The translations under genes were made by a program, and so were the position numbers. A stretch of 64,000 bases of DNA. Source: Vibrio sp. Isolate32. Its GTDB lineage: Bacteria > Pseudomonadota > Gammaproteobacteria > Enterobacterales > Vibrionaceae. The number at the start of each line of letters is the position of its first letter. Positions within the stretch are counted from its first letter, which is position 1. Positions 58,135 through 64,000 of the stretch are shown here, one piece after another. A model generated the notes under the pieces. That model was not told the DNA's origin. It saw nothing but the letters and a program-made list of their open reading frames with translations, and made no database searches. The stretch lies in the NCBI RefSeq assembly GCF_022397955.1, contig NZ_JAKEUQ010000014.1, positions 46,027-110,026 of the forward strand, read 5' to 3'.

Positions 58135-58863
58135 TTAACTCATCGGTTTGATCATTTTTGTCAGCTTTTCTGAGATTTTAGAAACATCCTCACCATTTTC
58201 ACCGACGAGTATCAAACTGCTGTTATCAATCGGTGTTACCGAGCCTGACATTCCTTTTTCGTCAAAGTCGACCGGTTTGTCTGTCGGGATGCTAGTTAGA
58301 AATAGCGTAACTTTGCCTTTTTCACCCTGGAATACCATGTGTACTGCGTTAGTCTTCCCAAAACCACAATGGTTCAGATAATAGACGTGGTATGGGAAAG
58401 CTTCATCAAACTGAAAAGCAAATGGGTTCATTTTTGCATTGATTTGCTGTGATGTAACTTGTTCATCGATGGTGCTGACAAAGCTTTTTTCATCGATAAC
58501 ATGTTTCATCGCCGTATCAGCCAAGCTTGCTTGTGCTGGAGATACTAATGCATTCCCCCAGTTTACTTGGCCAACTAATAGACCAGCGACAAACGCTACA
58601 GAAGCCGCCATTGCCATTGCACGTCTCGCAAACGTAGGCCTTACGACTTTGCTTTCTTCGCTTGAGGTTTGATTGAACAGAATGCGATCGGCAAGATCGT
58701 CTGGCACGTCTACATTCATTGCAGAGTGGATCTGTTTATCAAGCGATAGTACGTCATCTAAAAAGTGACTGTTAGCTTTACTGCTCGCGGCTGCATCAAC
58801 AATATCTTGTGTGCGCTGTTTAGGTTCCGACAATACACGACGACGAAATTCTAAATCATCCAT
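58135..58863 (-). CDS. DUF3379 membrane protein, probable anti-sigma factor
   Basis: 242-residue protein with a cytoplasmic N-terminal part (1-80), one transmembrane helix (about 82-100, AMAMAASVAFVAGLLVGQV) and a periplasmic domain. It overlaps the upstream ECF sigma factor gene by 8 bp, and the topology (N-in, one helix, periplasmic sensor) is that of anti-sigma factors. DUF3379 itself has no established function. The N-terminal MDDLEFRRRVLSEP with a helical segment DDLADRIL is reminiscent of zinc-free anti-sigma domains. The anti-sigma role is inferred from the operon, not from a recognised motif. Confidence 0.8.
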   Translation of the reverse strand: MDDLEFRRRVLSEPKQRTQDIVDAAASSKANSHFLDDVLSLDKQIHSAMNVDVPDDLADRILFNQTSSEESKVVRPTFARRAMAMAASVAFVAGLLVGQVNWGNALVSPAQASLADTAMKHVIDEKSFVSTIDEQVTSQQINAKMNPFAFQFDEAFPYHVYYLNHCGFGKTNAVHMVFQGEKGKVTLFLTSIPTDKPVDFDEKGMSGSVTPIDNSSLILVGENGEDVSKISEKLTKMIKPMS

Positions 58864-59419
58864 TATGTTGCCCCCTCTCTGCTTCTTCTGTATCTAGCAT
58901 CTCTTTCAATTGGTTTCGAGCTCTAAATAAACGTGTCATCACCGTGTTTTTGTTGAGATCGAGAATATCCGCGATCTCTTCACCACTAAAACCACCAATC
59001 ACTTGTAAGAAGAGAGGTTCACGGTAATCAATTTCAAGTTTCATGATCTGGACTTGCAACCATTGGTGTTGATGGTGTGGGTCATCACTGACACTAGCAT
59101 CATTACCATGATCGTCGATATCAACCAGATCAAACTGTTTGCGTTCAAAACGTCGAGCATTCTCGCGGCGCAAGATAGTAATCAGCCAAGACTTCGCGGC
59201 TTTTTCATCTTGTAGGCTATCGAGTGACTTCCAAGCGCGGAGGCAAGTTTCTTGTACTAGATCTTCGGCAATGCTTTTGTCTTTGCATAACCAATAGGCG
59301 TAGCGAAAGAGGTCACGGTGATAGGCACGTACGAGTGCTTCGTATTTTCTTTGTTTGTCCATATCAGAGTTGACCGGGCGCTTGGTTTTTTTCTTTCCAA
59401 ACATTTTTATTATTGACAC
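58856..59419 (-). CDS. ECF-type RNA polymerase sigma factor
   Basis: Group IV sigma factor of about 187 residues. Region 2 (YHRDLFRYAYWLCKDKSIAEDLVQETCLRAWKSLDSL) and region 4 (LDLNKNTVMTRLFRARNQLKEML with GFSGEEIADIL) are present; regions 1 and 3 are absent, as usual. GTG 59419 is chosen because GGAGG lies 5 bp upstream; an ATG four codons earlier (59431) and an internal ATG at 59404 are alternatives. It is cotranscribed with the DUF3379 gene. It differs from RpoE in lacking RseA-like neighbours. Targets are unknown. Confidence 0.9.
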   Translation of the reverse strand: MSIIKMFGKKKTKRPVNSDMDKQRKYEALVRAYHRDLFRYAYWLCKDKSIAEDLVQETCLRAWKSLDSLQDEKAAKSWLITILRRENARRFERKQFDLVDIDDHGNDASVSDDPHHQHQWLQVQIMKLEIDYREPLFLQVIGGFSGEEIADILDLNKNTVMTRLFRARNQLKEMLDTEEAERGQHNG

Positions 59420-59576
59420 ACGAGCCTCCATAATTGCTCTGCGTATAGCTGTCCTCTATACGTTGTGCTTCGTTTTATAATCTGTTTCGTCTTTAGAGCG
59501 AACGAGCGGCAGGAAATCGTAAAATCACATTAAAATTGATCTACTTCAAAATCTAAGACCCTGAAAAAGCTATAGT

Positions 59577-59746
59577 ACACCTTGTCGTCTAGTTAGTCAT
59601 TCGTGGCTAGCATGTTGAGCAAGACGCCACTTCCTTTTGAAGGCTGACTTTACTTTCTCCTAATCAGGAAACTGATTATTTCAATTGGCGTTAAGTTAAT
59701 TGCTTTATACACATTCCGACCACACAGTATTGTGTGGTTTTTTTTT
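59577..59746 (+). ncRNA. Candidate small RNA ending at a free-standing terminator
   Basis: A strong terminator (CCACACA, loop GTAT, TGTGTGG, then T9; 59720-59746) has no + strand gene upstream of it. About 40 bp before the stem is a perfect hairpin with GNRA-type loop (TAATCAG GAAA CTGATTA, 59661-59678). TATAGT at 59571-59576 could be a -10 element, but no good -35 is seen. The unit ends before the fadI promoter, so it is not that gene's leader. Start and existence are uncertain. Confidence 0.35.
59720..59746 (+). terminator. Free-standing intrinsic terminator upstream of fadI
   Basis: A 7-bp perfect stem with a 4-nt loop and nine T residues. The nearest + strand coding sequence upstream is mlaA, about 4.9 kb away. 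Confidence 0.85.
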
Positions 59747-59902
59747 GCCTCAAGAAAACCAATCTCTTAAACCGCTATAACAGTCGTTACTTACAATAGT
59801 TTAGTATCTTACGACAACCTTTCACCCCAAAAGGTTCGCCTGAATTTGCAGTTATATTTTCAGACAGTGAGATACTCGTATCACGTTTATTTAAACGCTC
59901 GT

Positions 59903-59930
59903 TTGATTTAATTAACAACTTCTTTACAAT
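59903..59930 (+). promoter_or_regulatory. Sigma-70 promoter of fadIJ
   Basis: TTGATT (59903-59908), 16-nt spacer and TACAAT (59925-59930). Transcription would start at about 59937, inside the FadR-like box. Confidence 0.65.
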
Positions 59931-59933
59931 GAT

Positions 59934-59950
59934 TCAGGTCAGACCTCTTA
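59934..59950 (+). promoter_or_regulatory. FadR-type operator of fadIJ
   Basis: TCAGGTCAGACCTCTTA closely resembles the FadR operator ((A/T)CTGGTCYGACCTGTT), with about 13 of 16 positions. It overlaps the predicted transcription start, as expected for repression relieved by long-chain acyl-CoA. Inferred from comparison with E. coli sites. Confidence 0.7.
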
Positions 59951-59966
59951 ACTTTAAGGAGAAACC

Positions 59967-61274
59967 ATGGGCAAACAGGAAGTCAAAACGCGTTCTGGAG
60001 AACGTGTTGCCGTTGTCGCTGGATTACGAACCCCATTCGCTCGCCAGAGCACCGAATTTAGTCAAGTGCCTGCGGTCGACTTAGGCAAAATGGTTGTGAG
60101 CGAAATGCTTGCAAGAACAGATGTCGATCCTGCGCTTATCGAACAAGTCGTGTTCGGTCAAGTCGTGCAAATGCCAGAAGCACCGAACATCGCGCGTGAA
60201 ATCGTGTTGGGCACAGGCATGGATATCAATACTGATGCCTACAGTGTGACTCGAGCATGTGCGACCAGCTTCCAAGCTGCAGTTAATGTGACTGAAAGCA
60301 TTATGGCTGGCACGATTGATGTCGGCATTGCTGGTGGTGCAGACTCTTCTTCTGTATTGCCGATTGGTGTTTCTAAAAAGCTTGCCGCTAACTTGCTAGC
60401 GCTGAGCAAAACGAAAACCATGGGCCAAAAACTGAAAATCCTCAAAACACTTTCAGTGAAAGACTTGATGCCAGTGCCACCTGCGGTTGCTGAATACTCG
60501 ACTGGTTTATCGATGGGCCAAACCGCTGAACAGATGGCAAAGACACACGGTATTACTCGTGAAGATCAAGATGCACTTGCTCACCGTTCTCACTCTTTGG
60601 CTTCTCAAGCATGGAAAGAAGGCAAGATTAAAGATGAAGTCATGACGGCATTTCCGGCACCGTACAAAAAGTACCTAGCGGAAGATAACAACATTCGTCA
60701 TGACTCTACGGTTGAAGGTTACGCCAAACTTCGTCCTGCGTTCGATAGAAAATACGGCAGTGTGACTGCTGCGAATGCAACGCCGCTGACTGATGGCGGT
60801 GCAGCTGTGATGTTGATGCGCGAAGGTAAAGCGAAAGAGCTAGGCTTAGAAGTGCTGGGTTACATTCGTGGCTATGCGTTCTCAGCTATTGGTGTTGAAA
60901 CGGACATGCTAATGGGCCCAACTTACGCGACCTCGCAAGTATTAAAAAACACTGGCTTAGAGCTATCGGATCTTACGCTTATCGAGATGCATGAAGCCTT
61001 TGCAGCCCAAGTTCTAGCGAATGTGAAGATGTTTGCTAGTGATGAGTTCGCACAGAAGAATCTTAGCCGTGATAAAGCGATCGGTGAGATTGATATGGAT
61101 AAGTTCAACGTGCTGGGCAGTTCAATTGCTTATGGTCACCCGTTTGCAGCAACTGGCGCGCGTATGATGACTCAAACATTACGTGAATTAAAACGCCGCG
61201 GTGGCGGCTTGGCACTGAATACAGCATGTGCAGCTGGTGGTTTAGGTGCAGCAATGATCTTGGAGGTAGAATAA
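59967..61274 (+). CDS. fadI: 3-ketoacyl-CoA thiolase FadI
   Basis: Thiolase of beta-oxidation (beta subunit with FadJ), 435 residues. The nucleophilic Cys98 lies in [12 protein letters not shown], with [11 protein letters not shown] (His) and [11 protein letters not shown] (second Cys) near the C-terminus. The sequence is closer to the FadI group than to FadA (length 435 rather than 387). The start follows TAAGGAG. It overlaps fadJ by 1 bp. Confidence 0.95.
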   Translation: MGKQEVKTRSGERVAVVAGLRTPFARQSTEFSQVPAVDLGKMVVSEMLARTDVDPALIEQVVFGQVVQMPEAPNIAREIVLGTGMDINTDAYSVTRACATSFQAAVNVTESIMAGTIDVGIAGGADSSSVLPIGVSKKLAANLLALSKTKTMGQKLKILKTLSVKDLMPVPPAVAEYSTGLSMGQTAEQMAKTHGITREDQDALAHRSHSLASQAWKEGKIKDEVMTAFPAPYKKYLAEDNNIRHDSTVEGYAKLRPAFDRKYGSVTAANATPLTDGGAAVMLMREGKAKELGLEVLGYIRGYAFSAIGVETDMLMGPTYATSQVLKNTGLELSDLTLIEMHEAFAAQVLANVKMFASDEFAQKNLSRDKAIGEIDMDKFNVLGSSIAYGHPFAATGARMMTQTLRELKRRGGGLALNTACAAGGLGAAMILEVE

Positions 61275-63490
61275 TGTCTACGACTCTTGATGCAACAACA
61301 GAAAAAGAAGTAGTCACTAACGCGGAGTCAACTCCAGTGACTGAAGCACCGAAAAAGAAAGCGACCGCATTCTCTCTTAACATCGATGATCAAGACATTG
61401 CTTGGCTAGCGATTGATGTACCAGGCGATAAAATGAACACGCTACAAGCGGCTTTTGCAGAAGAGATGAAAGCGATCTTTGAACAGCTAAAAGAAAAACA
61501 AAGCCGTGTTAAGGGCTTAATTGTTCATTCTCTTAAGCCAGATAACTTTATCGTTGGTGCTGATGTTCGAATGCTGGATGCGTGTAAAACCGCTGATGAA
61601 GCACAATCTCTAGCACGCCAAGGTCAAGATATGTTCCAAGCGTTGTCTGATCTTCCTTACCCAGTTGTTGCTGCAATTCACGGCCCATGTCTTGGTGGCG
61701 GTTTAGAGCTCGCATTAGCTTGTGACTACCGTGTATGTACCGATTCAGATAAGACGCGCCTTGGTTTACCTGAAGTTCAGCTGGGTTTACTGCCAGGTTC
61801 TGGTGGTACACAACGCTTGCCTCGTTTAATTGGTTTGCTACCGTCACTCGACTTGATTCTTACCGGTAAGCAATTGCGCGCTAAAAAAGCGAAATCGCTC
61901 GGTGTCGTGGATGCTTGTGTCCCTGATACGATTTTGCTTGAAGTTGCGAAAAGCTACGTTGAAAAGAATACGGGCAGCAAAAAAGGTAAGCGCCTTGCTT
62001 CTAAGAACCAAGCTTCGACTAAAGAGAAACTTATCTCTCGCAACAGCCTTGGTCGTAAAGTGATTTTCGAACAAGCTGCGAAGAAGACCAATCAGAAAAC
62101 TCGTGGTAACTACCCAACAGCTGACGCGATTCTCGATGTGATTCGTTACGGTCTAGAAAACGGCTTTGAAAAAGGTCTTCAGTATGAAGCGAAGCGTTTC
62201 TCTGAACTGGTCATGACCTCTGAATCAAAAGCACTTCGTTCTATCTTCTTTGCTACTACAGAAATGAAGAAAGAACACGGTGCAGACGCAGAACCAAAAG
62301 CGGTTAAGCGTGTTGGTGTGTTAGGCGGTGGTCTAATGGGTGCTGGTATTAGCCATGTGAGTGTTGCGAAAGCAAAAGTACCGGTTCGTATTAAAGATGT
62401 ATCAAATGATGGTGTCTTGAACGCGCTTAACTACAACTATAAGTTGTTCGATAAGCAGCGCAAGCGTCGTATTCTGAGCCGTGCGGGTCTTGAAAGTAAG
62501 ATGCTTCAGCTTTCTGGTGGTATCGACTTTACGAGCTTCAACCACACTGACGTAGTAATCGAAGCGGTGTTTGAAGATCTCGATCTTAAGCAGTCTATGG
62601 TTGCAGACATTGAACAAAATGCGAAGCCAGAGACTATCTTCGCGACGAATACTTCATCACTGCCAATCCATAGGATTGCAGAGAAGGCACAGCGCCCAGA
62701 AAACGTGGTAGGTCTTCACTACTTCAGCCCTGCAGAGAAAATGCCGCTGGTTGAGGTTATCCCTCATGAAACAACTTCAGAAGAGACTATCTCGACGGTA
62801 GTGGCATTAGCGAAAAAACAAGGCAAAACACCGATTGTTGTTAAAGACACGGCAGGTTTCTACGTAAACCGTATTCTTGCTCCATACATGAATGAAGCGG
62901 CACATCTGCTACTAGCGAATGAGCCGATTGAAAAATTGGATAGTGCACTGCTGGATTTTGGTTTTCCGGTTGGCCCGATTACCTTGCTAGATGAGGTAGG
63001 TGTGGATATCGGTGCTAAGATCATTCCGATTCTTGTCAATGAGTTAGGTGACCGTTTCCAAGGCCCTGATGTGTTCGACATTCTTTTGAATGACAACCGT
63101 AAAGGCCGTAAGAGCGGTAAAGGTTTCTACACTTACAAAGGCAAGAAGAAGGAAGTCGATAAGTCTGTTTACAAGCTACTTAAGCTGCAACCTGAGCCGA
63201 AGCTAAGTGATAACGACATCGCAATGCGTTGCGTGTTACCTATGCTGAATGAAGCGGTTCGTTGTCTGGATGAAGGCATTATCCGTAGCCCTCGTGATGG
63301 TGATATTGGTGCTATCTTCGGTATTGGTTTCCCTCCATTCCTAGGAGGTCCGTTCCGTTACATGGATCAAATCGGTATTAAGTCACTGGTAGAGGTGATG
63401 AACGACTTCGCTAAGAAGTATGGTGATCGTTTTGCACCATGTGATGGACTGCTGAAACGTGCTGGATTGGGTGATTCTTTTTATAAGTAA
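61274..63490 (+). CDS. fadJ: Multifunctional fatty acid oxidation protein FadJ
   Basis: 738-residue alpha subunit. The N-terminal enoyl-CoA hydratase/isomerase part (about 20-210) has [19 protein letters not shown] and [20 protein letters not shown]. The 3-hydroxyacyl-CoA dehydrogenase part (from about 340) has dinucleotide-binding [22 protein letters not shown] and [20 protein letters not shown] 61274 follows TGGAGG and overlaps the fadI stop; the frame runs 16 codons further into fadI. The pair is typical of vibrios and is likely controlled with fadI by FadR. Confidence 0.96.
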   Translation: MSTTLDATTEKEVVTNAESTPVTEAPKKKATAFSLNIDDQDIAWLAIDVPGDKMNTLQAAFAEEMKAIFEQLKEKQSRVKGLIVHSLKPDNFIVGADVRMLDACKTADEAQSLARQGQDMFQALSDLPYPVVAAIHGPCLGGGLELALACDYRVCTDSDKTRLGLPEVQLGLLPGSGGTQRLPRLIGLLPSLDLILTGKQLRAKKAKSLGVVDACVPDTILLEVAKSYVEKNTGSKKGKRLASKNQASTKEKLISRNSLGRKVIFEQAAKKTNQKTRGNYPTADAILDVIRYGLENGFEKGLQYEAKRFSELVMTSESKALRSIFFATTEMKKEHGADAEPKAVKRVGVLGGGLMGAGISHVSVAKAKVPVRIKDVSNDGVLNALNYNYKLFDKQRKRRILSRAGLESKMLQLSGGIDFTSFNHTDVVIEAVFEDLDLKQSMVADIEQNAKPETIFATNTSSLPIHRIAEKAQRPENVVGLHYFSPAEKMPLVEVIPHETTSEETISTVVALAKKQGKTPIVVKDTAGFYVNRILAPYMNEAAHLLLANEPIEKLDSALLDFGFPVGPITLLDEVGVDIGAKIIPILVNELGDRFQGPDVFDILLNDNRKGRKSGKGFYTYKGKKKEVDKSVYKLLKLQPEPKLSDNDIAMRCVLPMLNEAVRCLDEGIIRSPRDGDIGAIFGIGFPPFLGGPFRYMDQIGIKSLVEVMNDFAKKYGDRFAPCDGLLKRAGLGDSFYK

Positions 63491-63511
63491 CTCTCTAACT
63501 CACTGATTATG

Positions 63512-63545
63512 AGCCCGTATTAAGCGATTGATGCGGGCTTTGTGT
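63512..63545 (+). terminator. Terminator after fadJ
   Basis: GCCCGTAT pairs with ATGCGGGC (8 bp, one G-T) around a 10-nt loop and is followed by TTTGTGTTTT. Confidence 0.7.
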
Positions 63546-63569
63546 TTTATAGGAGCATGTGAAAAGAAA

Positions 63570-63752
63570 GAGATTCCTGACTCAGTCGTTCCTCCTTATC
63601 GGGAATGACGAAAAGGGTGGAACTTTGCTTGGTAGTCTCTGCTTTTTCAGAATGACGGAGTCATTACAGTAGTCGTTGGTAGCACATAAGTTCCTTGGGG
63701 AGAATATCAACTCTGCTGTACCGTCATCTCCTTAAGCGACGAAGGAGCGTAA
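63570..63752. repeat. MITE-like intergenic repeat with inverted arms (copy 2)
   Basis: The left arm (63570-63610, AGATTCCTGACTCAGTCGTT ... GGGAATGACG) resembles the left arm of the element at 10404. The right arm (63721 onwards, CCGTCATCTCCTTAAGCGAC) is a rough inverted copy. A middle GAATGACGGAGTC motif adds a further partial copy. The right end merges into the IS sequence, so the boundary near 63752 is approximate. Confidence 0.55.
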
Positions 63753-64000
63753 TGATCTGCTCCAGCCAGACTGGACACTTCATTAAGCGACATTTTGATT
63801 TTCAAAGTTAACTGGGCTTAGATACCCAAGAGCACTGTGCCTTCTTGTCCGATTATAATCAACCTCTATGTATTCAAAGATTGTTTGGCGCATCTCGTCT
63901 CGCGTCATGATCGGCTCATACTGGATCGCTTCAACTTTCATTGAATGGAAGAAGCTCTCAACACAAGCATTGTCCCAGCCGTTTCCTTTCCTACTCATAC
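63753..64000 (-). mobile_element. IS3-family insertion sequence, one end (partial)
   Basis: The end of an IS3-family element, inserted with the transposase on the - strand and cut by the window edge. The outer end may be TGATCTGCTCCAGCCAGACT, which resembles IS51-subgroup termini (TGA-C-GC-CC-type, then CTGGA-A-T); an alternative boundary is near 63773. The target duplication cannot be checked because the other end is outside the window. Confidence 0.6.
63783..64000 (-). CDS. IS3-family transposase OrfB, C-terminal fragment in window
   Basis: About 72 C-terminal residues of the DDE integrase domain: [24 protein letters not shown] (with the catalytic Glu in ACVESFF) and [26 protein letters not shown] are diagnostic of IS3-group OrfB. 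The Met at 63998 is internal to the protein; the rest continues beyond 64000. Whether the element is complete cannot be judged. Confidence 0.9.
   Translation of the reverse strand, partial: MSRKGNGWDNACVESFFHSMKVEAIQYEPIMTRDEMRQTIFEYIEVDYNRTRRHSALGYLSPVNFENQNVA

Larger units (their letters stand above)
59432..59966. other. Divergent intergenic region between the ECF sigma gene and fadI
   Basis: 535 bp without a protein gene. It contains the upstream region of the sigma factor (- strand), a possible small-RNA unit ending in a strong + strand terminator (59577-59746), about 150 bp with no clear feature, and the fadI promoter with a FadR-like box (59903-59950). Confidence 0.7.

Noticed and set aside
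59681..59705. TTGGC...TTGC upstream of fadI resembling a sigma-54 site
   Set aside because: GG and GC are 13 nt apart instead of 10.

Overview
The window is a chromosomal segment of a Vibrio, most likely of the V. splendidus group or a close relative. The genus call rests on gene order and protein sequence: a polar-flagellum locus (flgGHIJKL, three tandem flagellin genes, flaG-fliD-flaI-fliS, flrABC, fliEFGHIJ, fliKLMNOPQR, flhB, flhA-flhF-flhG-fliA) runs into a chemotaxis operon with ParA-like and CheW-like polar-localisation genes, and then into ccmABCDEFGHI. The species-group suggestion is a guess. Nearly everything from 1 to 54,847 is on the + strand, and base composition and codon use look uniform up to the IS fragment at the right edge.

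Layout. 1-6880: distal end of the flg operon (FlgG rod, partial; FlgH L-ring lipoprotein; FlgI P-ring; FlgJ rod cap/muramidase), then flgKL (hook-filament junction proteins) behind its own sigma-54 promoter. 7304-12007: three flagellin genes, each a separate unit. The first resembles V. cholerae FlaA and has a sigma-54-like promoter; the other two have well-formed sigma-28 promoters. 12088-15295: flaG, fliD cap, flaI and fliS chaperone. 15524-19658: the regulators FlrA, FlrB and FlrC. 19792-33457: basal body MS ring, switch, export ATPase, hook-length control and export gate. 33668-38988: flhA, flhF and flhG (pole site and number control) and fliA (sigma-28). 39019-46563: cheY, cheZ, cheA, cheB, a ParC-type ATPase, a ParP-type CheW-like gene that is frameshifted here, cheW and a DUF2802 protein. 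46840-53947: cytochrome c maturation genes. 54065-54847: mlaA.

From 54,938 the window turns to fatty acids and the envelope. Two fadL paralogues lie on the - strand, followed by a - strand ECF-type sigma factor with a DUF3379 membrane protein that may be its anti-sigma factor. A 0.5-kb divergent intergenic region follows, with a free-standing terminator (possible small RNA) and a sigma-70 promoter overlapped by a FadR-like box. Then come fadI and fadJ (beta-oxidation). The right edge has a MITE-like intergenic repeat and the 3' end of an IS3-family transposase.

The regulatory logic visible in the DNA matches the known Vibrio flagellar hierarchy: near-consensus -24/-12 sites precede flgK, fliE and flhA, and -35/-10 sigma-28 sites precede the two later flagellins. 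No wholly new system is visible. The most notable points are: a frameshift in parP at a 17-copy GAGCCA repeat; three repeated [16 protein letters not shown] segments in CheA that resemble the CheY-binding ends of FliM and CheZ; a possible small RNA upstream of fadI; and a tandem 43-nt repeat in the leader of the third flagellin.
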